Origin: Chitinophagales bacterium
Lineage (GTDB): Bacteria; Bacteroidota; Bacteroidia; Chitinophagales; UBA2359
Direction of reading: 5' to 3'
DNA: 12,311 nucleotides
NCBI GenBank assembly: GCA_020631035.1
Contig: JAHDIA010000104.1
Span: forward strand, 1 to 12,311
A program made the position numbers and the translations under genes. The notes under the pieces are model-generated. The model was not told the DNA's origin. It made no database searches and saw nothing but the letters and a program-made list of their open reading frames with translations. This document shows positions 1 through 7,637 of this stretch, piece after piece (within the stretch, counting starts at the first letter, position 1; the number at the start of each line of letters is the position of its first letter).

Positions 1-807
1 TGCGACCCTTCGGTTGTTTTGTTCTAGAAATTCCATCGCAAAATGAATGCCTTTAAGCTGCCGTCCTTTGATGTCTAAATTTCTAGGAACACTGGAACCT
101 CCACAAAGCAAGACTGCATCGTAACGTTCTAGTAGTTCAGCAGCCCTAATGTCTTTTCCTACTTCGGTATTGAGAACGAATTTAATGCCTGCTCTTTGCA
201 TTAAATAAAGGCGGCGATCTAGGATAGATTTGGAGAGTTTGAAGTCTGGAATACCATAGCGGAGTAAGCCACCTGCTTTGTCTTGTTTTTCAAATAGGCT
301 TACCCAATGCCCCATTTTGTTGAGTTGATCGGCAGCGGCCAGTCCTGCTGGTCCCGAACCGACAATGGCAATTTTTTTATTGCTGCGTTGAGTGGGCATA
401 TTGGGTTTGACCCAACCTTCGGCAAAGGCTCTTTCAATGATGGATTTTTCGATGTATTCGATAGTGACTGCATCGCTATTGATGCCCAAGACGCAAGAAG
501 CTTCGCAAGGGGCAGGACAAATCCGCCCTGTAAATTCTGGGAAGTTATTGGTGGCACTCAGTAGCTTGTAAGCTTTCTCCCATTGATTTTGGTAGACCGC
601 ATCGTTGAAGTCTGGAATGAGATTGCCCAATGGACAGCCGTTGTGGCAAAATGGGACACCACAATCCATACATCGAGCGGCTTGTTGTTGCTTGTCTCTA
701 TCGCTGCTTTTTTTGTAAAACTCACCAAAATGTTGGATGCGTTCTTGGACGTTTTCTGTTTCTGGTAAATTTCTTTTGATGAATCTAAATCCGTTGAGGT
801 CTCCCAT
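1..807 (-). CDS. gltD: Glutamate synthase small (beta) subunit, NADPH-dependent; 3' end outside the window
   Basis: This is the electron-input subunit of bacterial glutamate synthase; it oxidises NADPH through FAD and passes electrons through 4Fe-4S centres to GltB in the cytoplasm. I translated 269 residues from the ATG at 807; the frame is still open at base 1, so roughly 45% of a usual 470-490-residue GltD is missing. The N-terminal iron-sulfur domain has cysteines at 46, 49, 54 and 58 (C-M-D-C then C-H-N-G-C) and a second set in the C-P-A-P-C-E-A-S-C stretch at 97, 101 and 105. The FAD dinucleotide motif G-S-G-P-A-G is at 150-155. The start lies 1 bp beyond the last base of the gltB stop codon, so the pair is very probably co-transcribed and translationally coupled. 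The second nucleotide-binding motif for NADPH lies outside the window. The family call is secure. Confidence 0.96.
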   Translation of the reverse strand, partial: MGDLNGFRFIKRNLPETENVQERIQHFGEFYKKSSDRDKQQQAARCMDCGVPFCHNGCPLGNLIPDFNDAVYQNQWEKAYKLLSATNNFPEFTGRICPAPCEASCVLGINSDAVTIEYIEKSIIERAFAEGWVKPNMPTQRSNKKIAIVGSGPAGLAAADQLNKMGHWVSLFEKQDKAGGLLRYGIPDFKLSKSILDRRLYLMQRAGIKFVLNTEVGKDIRAAELLERYDAVLLCGGSSVPRNLDIKGRQLKGIHFAMEFLEQNNRRVA

Positions 808-808
808 A

Positions 809-3800
809 TTAACTTGCTTTTATTGATTTGAGGTAAGCAGTTGCTTGCTGTTCCAATACCCGTTTGTATTCTGTAGGAATGATTTTGACAAATGCATTTG
901 GTGTTTGTTCCCAATTGTTGAGCAGTCTCAATGCTTTTTGACTAGCGGTATAACTGCAATGGTTTTTGAGTAAGTTGTGAATTTTGTTGAGGTCTTTGTC
1001 TGTTGGGCTTTCAATCAGTACCATTGATTGATTGAGTAAATGTTCTTCAAAATGTTCTTGGTGGATGTAGGCAATTCCTCCACTCATTCCTGCGGCAAAG
1101 TTTTTGCCTATTCCCCCCAATATTAGTACTGTTCCGCCTGTCATATATTCGCAACCATTTTCGCCTATGCCTTCTACGACCACATTGGCTCCACTGTTGC
1201 GGACACAAAAGCGGTCACCTGCCCTTCCATTGATATAAGCTTCGCCCGCTGTTGCTCCATAAAGTGCTACATTACCGATGATGACATTGTCTTCAGCACT
1301 TATATCCAATTGTGGAAAAGGGCTGACTGATAGTCTTGCTCCGCTCAAGCCTTTGCCAAAATAATCATTGGCTTCTCCTTCGAGTGCAAAGTTGATCCCT
1401 TTGCAAGTAAAAGCCCCAAAACTCTGCCCTGCGGAACCTTGAAAACGAATGGAAATGCTGCCAATGGGCAAGCCTTTTGCCCCATAGCGTTTGGTAATTT
1501 CATTGGAGAGCATTGTACCTGTTGCTCTATCCGTACTGATAATGGAAAATACACCTGAGTAACGTTCCTTGGCTTTGATTGCTCGTTCTGCAAGATAAAG
1601 GAGTTTTTTGTCGAGTATGTTTTCTAGTCCATGATTTTGTAATTTTGAGGCATAAAGAGTGGTATTTCGTGTATTGTTTTCTTGGTACAATATGGATTGT
1701 AAATTGAGGTTTTGCGATTTCCAATGTCGATTGGCTTGGTCAATTTCTAGCAAGTCGGTTCGCCCCACGAACTCATTGATTGTTCGCACACCGCATTCTG
1801 CCATTATTTCTCTTAAATGTTGTGCTAAGAATGTAAAGTAGTTGATGAGATGTTCTACTTTTCCTGCAAACTTTTGTCGGAGTGATTCGTCTTGGGTGGC
1901 AATACCCACAGGACAGGTATTGAGATGACACTTGCGCATTAAGATACAACCTTCAACTACTAGGGCAGCGGTGGCAATCCCCCACTCTTCTGCTCCAAGC
2001 ATAGTGGCAATTGCCAAGTCTCGACCTGTGCGGATTTGACCGTCGGTTTGTAGGACAACTCTGTCTCTTACTCCATTTTTGACCAATGTTTGATGGGTTT
2101 CGGATAGTCCAATTTCCCAAGGTAATCCAGCGTGTCGAATGGAACTGAGTGGGGAGGCTCCCGTTCCTCCATCGTAACCTGAAATGAGAATGTGGTCGGC
2201 GTGGGCTTTGGTGACACCTGATGCAATGACGCCTACTCCTGTTTTGGCAACCAATTTGACAGAGATGCGTGCTTTGCGGTTGGCATTTTTTAAATCAAAT
2301 ATGAGTTGGGCTAAGTCCTCGATAGAATAAATATCATGATGTGGTGGTGGGGAAATCAATCCGACTCCTGGTGTAGCATTTCGGACTCTGGCGATGTTTT
2401 TATTCACCTTGTGTCCTGGCAATTGTCCGCCTTCTCCTGGCTTGGCTCCTTGTGCCATTTTGATTTGTAATTCTTCGGCATTGCTTAGGTAGTTGATGTC
2501 TACCCCAAAACGTCCAGAGGCAACTTGTTTGATGGCAGAGTTTTGACTGTTCCCATTGGGCAATCGTGGGTAGCGTGCTTCGTCTTCGCCACCTTCGCCA
2601 CTATTGCTTTTGCCACCAATGCGGTTCATCGCTATTGCCAAAGTGGTGTGTGCTTCGTGGCTAATGGAGCCAAAAGACATCGCACCTGTGGCAAACCTTT
2701 TGAAAATGTTTTCGATTGGCTCAACTTCTTCTATTGGAATGGCTTTGCCTTTTTTGATTTTAAAAAAGCTCCTTAAAGTGCTATTGTTGTGTTCCAATTG
2801 GTCGATGGTCGCTGCAAATTGTTGGTAAATGTTGTATTGATTGCTTTGGGTGGCATATTGCAATAGATGAATGGATTGTGGATTAAATAAATGGTATTCT
2901 CCTCTGCGTTTCCACTGGTAATTCCCCAAATCAGGCAGTTCTGTTGCATTGTATTCAAAAGCTGCTTGGTGGCGTACTTCGTTTTCTCTTTGTAAATCTT
3001 GAAAGCGCATTCCTTCGATTCGCGTGACTGTTCCTTTGAAACATTTGTCTACTACTTCTTGTGAGATGCCCAATGCCTCAAAAGTCTGTGCGCCTTTGTA
3101 AGACGCCAAGGTAGAGACGCCCAATTTAGACATAATTTTGAGTAGGGCTTTGTCTACGGCTTTCTTGTAATTTTTGATGGCAACACTTGGGCTAGTGCTC
3201 TCCACTTTGGTCGAGATACCATTTTGTTCAGCAAGATTTCTACAGCTTATCAGAGCCAAGTAAGGATAAATTAAATCGGCACCATAAGACAAGAGTGTGG
3301 CAAAATGATGTGCTTCCCAAATGTCTCCCGCCTTGACAATTAGTGTGGCTTCTTTGCGCAATCCTTTTTGAATGAGGCAATGATGCAATGCACCCACTAT
3401 CATCAAGCTTGGAATGGGTTTTAAATTTTTGTTGATGGCTGTATCTGTCAAACACAAACATTTGTTACCCAATAGTATTGCTTGATAGGCTTCTTCGCAA
3501 ATTCGCTCAATGGCATTCTCCAAAGTTTCTTCTTGGGTGTACAGTATATCAACATACTTTATTTGTGTAAAGTCGAGTTTGCTTTCTTGCAATTTATTCA
3601 GTTGTTCACTGTCTATGAGTGGAGAATCAAAGCGAATGGTTCTGGCGTCTTCTGGTCCTACCCCTATGAGCTTACTACCTCCACCAATGAGGGTTGATAG
3701 ACTCATATAATAGTTCTCCCTAAGCGAGTCTATGGGTGGATTGGTTACTTGGGCAAACTGCTGTTTAAAGTAATTGGCAAGGTGCTGCGAAATCTTGGAG

Positions 3801-5323
3801 AGTACCGCCAATGGAATGTCTGCTCCCATTGAACCAATGGGTTCTTTTTCTTTGCTCATCATTGCATTGAGGATGAGTTTTTCATCTTCTTGGCTCATAC
3901 CAAAAGCTATTTGCATTTGCTTGAGTGGAAGTGGGAGTTTATCAGCCTCAACTGTAGATGTTTTTAAATCATTGATGTGTAGTGCATTTTGTTCCAACCA
4001 CTCTTGATAAGGTTTCCTTTGGCAAATAATCTCCTTGAGTTCCTTGTCTGAAATGATGCGTTGTTCGTCTAAGTCGGCCACTAACATTTTACCTGGCTCC
4101 AAACGTCCTTTGTAGTTAATTTTGCTTTGGTCTATATTGAGGCAACCCGCTTCGCTACCCAATACCAACAAATCATCCGAAGTTGTAAAATACCTAAGTG
4201 GTCTCAAGCCGTTTCGGTCTAGGGTCGCTCCCAATACACAACCATCGGTAAAGCAAATTGCCGCAGGACCATCCCAAGGCTCCAATAGACTTTCGTGGTA
4301 TTGGTAAAAAGCTTTCTTGTACTCCTCAATATTTGGATTGTTTTGCCAAGCTTCGGGTATCATCATCATCATTGCGTGTGGTATGGAACGGCTGGCTCTT
4401 TGTAGGAAGTCTACCACATTGTCGAAGTTACCCGAATCAGATAAGTAGGGATCACAGACGGGGAAAATACGACTCAATTCTTTTTGGTCTTGGGCAACTT
4501 TGGAAATGTATTGCTCCCTACTATGCCACCAATTGAGATTGCCCTGAATGGTATTGATTTCTCCGTTGTGGGCAATGCATCTAAAAGGCTGTGCCAGTTT
4601 CCATTTGGGCAAGGTATTGGTAGAGAAACGACTGTGTACAATGGCAAGAGCCGAAGCAAATGTGGGTTCTTGTAAATCTAAAAAGTAAGGTCTGAGTTGT
4701 AGTGCAGTTAACAAACCTTTGTAAACAATGGTTTTTGATGAAAGCGAAGCGATGTAAAAATCGTCTCTCAATTCAGGATGTGATTCGTAAATTTCCTTTA
4801 AAATTGAGGAACGCAAAAAGTAAAATCTTTTCTCTAGATCTTTGTAATTGAATGCCCTGGTTTTAAAAAATATTTGTACAATATTGGGTTCAGAGTCCAA
4901 AGCGGTTTGTCCCAACATAGCATTGTTGCTTGGTACAATTCGTTTGTGAAATATTTCAAAATCGTAGGCAGCCGCATACTTTTGAATGATGGTATGACAA
5001 TAATGCTGCTGTTCGGCTTCTCTGGGAAAGAAAAACATGCCCACTCCGTATTTTCCTGGAGCAGGCATATTTGTAACTGAAGTTTGTATAGTCTCTTTAA
5101 AAAATTGATGAGGAATTTGTAGCAGTATGCCTGCTCCGTCTCCTGTATTTTCCTCACAACCACAAGCTCCTCTATGCTCCATATTTTCGAGTATTTGCAA
5201 AGCAGAATCTATGATGTAATGACTTGATTTCCCCTTGAGGTCTGCAATGAGCCCTACCCCACAAGCATCAGATTCGGCTGAGGGAACATATAGTCCTTTG
5301 TATTGGTCGCTTGTTTCTTGCAT
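809..5323 (-). CDS. gltB: Glutamate synthase large (alpha) subunit
   Basis: GltB releases ammonia from glutamine, channels it about 30 angstroms and adds it to 2-oxoglutarate, giving two glutamates with electrons from GltD. The protein has 1504 residues, the normal length for a bacterial alpha subunit. A 20-residue propeptide precedes Cys21 in S-D-A-C-G-V-G, the N-terminal nucleophile of the class II amidotransferase domain (about 21-430). A central domain follows (about 470-780). The FMN-binding synthase domain (about 830-1200) carries G-E-G-G-E-D-E-A-R at 909-917 and D-G-G-T-G-A at 1051-1056. The 3Fe-4S ligands are Cys1126, Cys1132 and Cys1137, spaced C-x5-C-x4-C. The C-terminal glycine-rich beta-helix domain spans about 1260-1490. 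It is the first gene of a gltB-gltD operon. The ATG at 5323 is the only start that leaves a short propeptide before Cys21. I see no frameshift or missing catalytic residue. A 12-bp-stem palindrome sits 14 bp upstream. Confidence 0.98.
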   Translation of the reverse strand: MQETSDQYKGLYVPSAESDACGVGLIADLKGKSSHYIIDSALQILENMEHRGACGCEENTGDGAGILLQIPHQFFKETIQTSVTNMPAPGKYGVGMFFFPREAEQQHYCHTIIQKYAAAYDFEIFHKRIVPSNNAMLGQTALDSEPNIVQIFFKTRAFNYKDLEKRFYFLRSSILKEIYESHPELRDDFYIASLSSKTIVYKGLLTALQLRPYFLDLQEPTFASALAIVHSRFSTNTLPKWKLAQPFRCIAHNGEINTIQGNLNWWHSREQYISKVAQDQKELSRIFPVCDPYLSDSGNFDNVVDFLQRASRSIPHAMMMMIPEAWQNNPNIEEYKKAFYQYHESLLEPWDGPAAICFTDGCVLGATLDRNGLRPLRYFTTSDDLLVLGSEAGCLNIDQSKINYKGRLEPGKMLVADLDEQRIISDKELKEIICQRKPYQEWLEQNALHINDLKTSTVEADKLPLPLKQMQIAFGMSQEDEKLILNAMMSKEKEPIGSMGADIPLAVLSKISQHLANYFKQQFAQVTNPPIDSLRENYYMSLSTLIGGGSKLIGVGPEDARTIRFDSPLIDSEQLNKLQESKLDFTQIKYVDILYTQEETLENAIERICEEAYQAILLGNKCLCLTDTAINKNLKPIPSLMIVGALHHCLIQKGLRKEATLIVKAGDIWEAHHFATLLSYGADLIYPYLALISCRNLAEQNGISTKVESTSPSVAIKNYKKAVDKALLKIMSKLGVSTLASYKGAQTFEALGISQEVVDKCFKGTVTRIEGMRFQDLQRENEVRHQAAFEYNATELPDLGNYQWKRRGEYHLFNPQSIHLLQYATQSNQYNIYQQFAATIDQLEHNNSTLRSFFKIKKGKAIPIEEVEPIENIFKRFATGAMSFGSISHEAHTTLAIAMNRIGGKSNSGEGGEDEARYPRLPNGNSQNSAIKQVASGRFGVDINYLSNAEELQIKMAQGAKPGEGGQLPGHKVNKNIARVRNATPGVGLISPPPHHDIYSIEDLAQLIFDLKNANRKARISVKLVAKTGVGVIASGVTKAHADHILISGYDGGTGASPLSSIRHAGLPWEIGLSETHQTLVKNGVRDRVVLQTDGQIRTGRDLAIATMLGAEEWGIATAALVVEGCILMRKCHLNTCPVGIATQDESLRQKFAGKVEHLINYFTFLAQHLREIMAECGVRTINEFVGRTDLLEIDQANRHWKSQNLNLQSILYQENNTRNTTLYASKLQNHGLENILDKKLLYLAERAIKAKERYSGVFSIISTDRATGTMLSNEITKRYGAKGLPIGSISIRFQGSAGQSFGAFTCKGINFALEGEANDYFGKGLSGARLSVSPFPQLDISAEDNVIIGNVALYGATAGEAYINGRAGDRFCVRNSGANVVVEGIGENGCEYMTGGTVLILGGIGKNFAAGMSGGIAYIHQEHFEEHLLNQSMVLIESPTDKDLNKIHNLLKNHCSYTASQKALRLLNNWEQTPNAFVKIIPTEYKRVLEQQATAYLKSIKAS

Positions 5324-5337
5324 AAATTTAATTTATA

Positions 5338-5369
5338 AGGTAAAGACGCAAAATCTCGCGTCTTTACCT
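5338..5369. repeat. Perfect 12-bp palindrome in the gltB leader
   Basis: AGGTAAAGACGC (5338-5349) and GCGTCTTTACCT (5358-5369) are exact reverse complements around an 8-base loop. In gltB mRNA this hairpin would end 14 nt before the ATG if transcription starts upstream of it. Its GTAAAGACGC outer arms match a class of palindromes of the form GTAGAGACG...CGTCTCTAC that I recall as abundant in Bacteroidota and cyanobacterial intergenic DNA, so it may be a dispersed repeat instead of a gltB-specific regulator. A second palindrome with the same AGACG core is at 11226-11245. Confidence 0.75.
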
Positions 5370-5482
5370 ACTTTTCATCCTATCCCATATATGAAAAATT
5401 CCCATTGATTTAAGCAAATCGTTAATATTCCAAACTCTTTTTTTTAGGAGCAAATATTTTGTGCTGCGTCGCTACTTCACTA

Positions 5483-5610
5483 CCCGCTATCCGCTACTAC
5501 TCCTCATTTGGGGTAGGCACAATCCCGATGGTCAATCAGTATCTATTTCAATACTTGGACAACCGAAAGGACAATCGGGACTACACTGCGGGGTATCCGC
5601 TACTATCGGG
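5483..5610. repeat. Dispersed intergenic repeat island 1
   Basis: Three sequence modules here recur in the gap before deoC. CCCGCTATCCGCTACTA at 5483-5499 matches 11164-11180 with one mismatch. GGTAGGCACAATCCCGAT at 5512-5529 matches 11488-11505 with one mismatch, and its partner TCGGGACTAC at 5575-5584 matches 11508-11517 exactly. TATCCGCTACTATCGGG at 5594-5610 matches 11288-11304 exactly over 17 bp. TCCCGAT (5523-5529) and ATCGGGA (5574-5580) can pair, so the module is a stem with a 44-base loop here and a 3-base loop in the other copy. No coding frame accounts for the similarity. Confidence 0.75.
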
Positions 5611-5628
5611 GCTAGACTATAATGTTTA

Positions 5629-5700
5629 GAACCTGTCTGAAAACCCTCTTACTGGTCTGCGACTTCGTCTCAACTACAGAATAGGTTTTCAGACAGGTTC
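5629..5700. mobile_element. MITE-like 72-bp element with 17-bp perfect inverted ends and TTA flanks
   Basis: GAACCTGTCTGAAAACC at 5629-5645 is repeated as its exact reverse complement at 5684-5700, with 38 bp between. Both ends are flanked by TTA (5626-5628 and 5701-5703), as expected for a 3-bp target duplication. The element has no room for a protein, so if mobile it would need a transposase supplied elsewhere. The IS1031 group of the IS5 family duplicates TNA on insertion, which fits, but assignment to that group is inference. A stable stem-loop of other function is the main alternative, since the arms could also pair in RNA. Confidence 0.6.
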
Positions 5701-5734
5701 TTAGTCGCATTCGCAGAGAACATTTTTTTTAAAT

Positions 5735-5794
5735 CTATTACTCTACAAGCTCCTGGTGTATTTACACCAAAAACTTGTATACGTAGAGTAATAG
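5735..5794. repeat. Nested palindrome just downstream of amt
   Basis: CTATTACTCTAC (5735-5746) and GTAGAGTAATAG (5783-5794) are exact 12-bp inverted repeats. Inside them TGGTGT (5754-5759) and ACACCA (5764-5769) form a second hairpin around ATTT, and TACAAG (5744-5749) can pair with CTTGTA (5774-5779) as an alternative. The structure begins 17 bp after the amt stop codon, the place for a 3'-end hairpin of the glnB-amt transcript. In the direction of transcription it is followed by an A-rich run, not a T-run, so it is not a classical intrinsic terminator. It could instead be a small inserted palindromic element. Confidence 0.6.
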
Positions 5795-5811
5795 GTCATG
5801 AATAAGCTCTT

Positions 5812-7116
5812 TTAATTGTAGGCTGGTAATTCGTGTTCGCAAATGTCCAATCCTTTTTCTTCTTCTTCTTCCGACACCCGAATACCAATGGTTATTTTAA
5901 GGATATAAAACAGTAGAAAAGCAAATGTAAAAGAAAACGCTCCTACTGCTAAAATACCAATGAGTTGATCTGACAACTCTCCGACCCCTTGGTCGAAATT
6001 GCCGAAGATTGCCACTGCCAATGTTCCCCAAATACCACAAACAAGGTGAACAGAGGTCGCTCCTACAGGATCATCTAGTTTTAGTTTGTCAAAAAAACTG
6101 ACTGCCAAAGGAATAAGTATGCCCGCAATGAATCCAATGATGACTGCACTGTTAACGCTTACTGAATCGGCTGAGGCAGTGATGCCAACCAGTCCGCCCA
6201 ATATGCCATTCATCACCATTGTAACATCGTGTGTTTTGAACATAATGTAAGAAGTGATTGCCGCTCCAATAGCTCCTGCTGCTGCTGCCATAGAAGTGGT
6301 TGTAAAAACCAATGAAACCAATTGTGGGTTGGCATTGAGTACCGATCCGCCATTGAAACCATACCACCCAAACCAGAGTAAAAAGACACCAACGGCTGCC
6401 AATGGAATGCTATGACCACGTATGGCTCTAATGCCTTTGGGTGTGTATTTTCCTGAACGAGGTTTGAGTAGTATGATACCTGCAAGGGCCGCCCAGCCTC
6501 CTACAGAATGTACAATCGTGGAGCCTGCAAAATCGTAGAAACCCAACTCGTCTAGCCATCCTGCGCCCCATTTCCAAAATCCTGTAATGGGATATGAAAT
6601 CATAACAAATAAGGTTGCAAATATGAGAAAACTATTTAGTTTGATCCGTTCGGCAACTGCCCCAGAAACAATGGTCGCACCTGTGGCAGCAAACATTGCT
6701 TGAAAAATAAAGTCGGTCCAATAAGTATAATCGCCATAGGCCATTGTCATATCTTGAGGTGTAGGATTTAGAAAAAATTTAGGCCATACAAAAAAGCCTC
6801 CTTCGTTTACCCCTGGATACATCAAATTAAAACCGACAAACCAATAGGTCATCAAGCCAATGCCTATAATCATAGAGTTTTTGAATAAAATATTGACTAC
6901 ATTTTTGCGGCGGACAAAACCTGCTTCAAGTGTAGAAAAGCCCAAGTGCATAACAAATACCATCGTAGCTGCCACCATTATCCAGAGATTGTTGGTGGTA
7001 AACATAGCAGTATCAGCAGCAGCTTGGGCCGAATGGGCGGCAGCCAGTGCCGTTTCGCTTTGTTCTATTAACTCTGGAACAACTTTGTTGGATATATTGA
7101 GAAATGTTGGGAGCAT
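5812..7116 (-). CDS. amt: Ammonium transporter, Amt/AmtB family
   Basis: Amt is a trimeric inner-membrane channel that binds ammonium outside and delivers ammonia or ammonium to the cytoplasm. The 434-residue protein shows the family signature around 194-207 (Y-D-F-A-G-S-T-I-V-H-S-V-G-G), with Asp195 matching AmtB Asp160. The twin pore histidines are His203 and His357. Gln139 and Phe142 in F-Q-A-M-F match the AmtB periplasmic gate region. About eleven hydrophobic segments follow from residue 44 on. The C-terminal tail G-I-R-V with a five-glutamate run and G-L-D is the segment that contacts PII in AmtB. The first 43 residues are mildly hydrophobic and alanine-rich and do not look like a clean signal peptide, so a long extracellular N-terminus is likely. 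The gene lies 33 bp after glnB on the same strand, the usual Amt-PII pairing. Confidence 0.96.
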   Translation of the reverse strand: MLPTFLNISNKVVPELIEQSETALAAAHSAQAAADTAMFTTNNLWIMVAATMVFVMHLGFSTLEAGFVRRKNVVNILFKNSMIIGIGLMTYWFVGFNLMYPGVNEGGFFVWPKFFLNPTPQDMTMAYGDYTYWTDFIFQAMFAATGATIVSGAVAERIKLNSFLIFATLFVMISYPITGFWKWGAGWLDELGFYDFAGSTIVHSVGGWAALAGIILLKPRSGKYTPKGIRAIRGHSIPLAAVGVFLLWFGWYGFNGGSVLNANPQLVSLVFTTTSMAAAAGAIGAAITSYIMFKTHDVTMVMNGILGGLVGITASADSVSVNSAVIIGFIAGILIPLAVSFFDKLKLDDPVGATSVHLVCGIWGTLAVAIFGNFDQGVGELSDQLIGILAVGAFSFTFAFLLFYILKITIGIRVSEEEEEKGLDICEHELPAYN

Positions 7117-7149
7117 ATTTAATTGATTGATTTGGTGAAAAGAATCAGT

Positions 7150-7488
7150 TTATAGAGCCGCTTCGAGGTTTTCCCCTGTTCTGATGCGTTGAAATACTTC
7201 AACATTGGTCACGATGATTTTGCCATCGCCAATCTTTCCTGTTCTGGCATTGACAGCAATGGTATTGATGACCATATCTAAATCTTCTTCTTTGACAATG
7301 ACTTCTAATTTGAGTCTGGGAATGTAACCTGAATCATAGGTTGCGCCCCTATATACAACCTCTTCGGATTTTTCTCGTCCGTGTCCTTTGACTTCGAGAA
7401 AAGTAAAAAAATGAATACCTATTTCTTCTAAGCCTTCTTTGACATCTTCAAATTTTGATGATCTAATTATGGCTTCTATTTTTTTCAT
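7150..7488 (-). CDS. glnB: PII nitrogen regulatory protein (GlnB/GlnK)
   Basis: PII is a cytoplasmic trimer that binds ATP or ADP and 2-oxoglutarate and, when next to amt, normally blocks the Amt channel under nitrogen excess. At 112 residues this protein aligns without gaps to E. coli GlnB as I remember that sequence. The T-loop spans about 37-55 and keeps Tyr51, the uridylylation site of proteobacterial PII. The B-loop T-G-K-I-G-D-G-K is at 83-90, and the phosphate contacts Lys90, Arg101 and Arg103 are present. Two effector-site positions differ: residue 39 is Glu instead of Gln, and residue 58 is Arg instead of Lys. The tight linkage to amt suggests a GlnK-like role; the name glnB or glnK is a matter of convention here. 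It is the first gene of the pair and diverges from the 7638 gene across 149 bp. Confidence 0.96.
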   Translation of the reverse strand: MKKIEAIIRSSKFEDVKEGLEEIGIHFFTFLEVKGHGREKSEEVVYRGATYDSGYIPRLKLEVIVKEEDLDMVINTIAVNARTGKIGDGKIIVTNVEVFQRIRTGENLEAAL

Positions 7489-7637
7489 GGTACTTTTAGT
7501 TGATGTTTGATGGCTTTAAATTAATTGGCTTCTAGAAAAAAAACTGAAACATCATTGGCAAAATTGTTATTTCCAAGAAGCAATCACGAACATCTAAAAA
7601 ACTGATTGTCAACAAAATAACACCTTAACAGATTGTT
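7489..7637. promoter_or_regulatory. Divergent promoter region between glnB and the 7638 gene
   Basis: These 149 bp must contain the start of both the glnB-amt transcript and the plus-strand gene. The sequence is AT-rich, with no strong match to TTTG / TAnnTTTG in either direction. The best minus-strand candidate is TTTTG followed 16 bp later by TAGATGTT, which is weak. ATTGGCTTCT (7524-7533) and AGAAGCAAT (7576-7584) form an inverted repeat with a one-base gap and could be an operator. I found no -24/-12 sigma-54 pair with correct spacing. Confidence 0.45.

Larger units (their letters stand above)
5324..5811. other. Repeat-rich intergenic island between gltB and amt
   Basis: No gene is visible in these 488 bp. 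From the gltB side it holds the gltB leader palindrome (5338-5369), an AT-rich stretch (about 5370-5460) that probably contains the gltB promoter, repeat modules shared with the gap before deoC (5483-5610), a 72-bp MITE-like element (5629-5700) and a long imperfect palindrome just after the amt stop (5735-5794). On the minus strand TTTG at 5434-5431 is followed 18 bp later by TAAATCAA (5412-5405). This vaguely resembles the Bacteroidota -33/-7 promoter (TTTG and TAnnTTTG) but is too weak to call. Confidence 0.8.

Noticed and set aside
558..914. A 118-residue minus-strand open frame across the gltB/gltD junction
   Set aside because: It is out of frame with both gltB and gltD, which account for the sequence.
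5735..5794. Intrinsic terminator for amt
   Set aside because: The hairpin is followed by A residues in the direction of transcription, not a T-run.
7489..7637. A sigma-54 promoter for glnB-amt
   Set aside because: GG and GC dinucleotides near TTGGAAATAACAATTTTGCC are 13 bp apart instead of the required 10.
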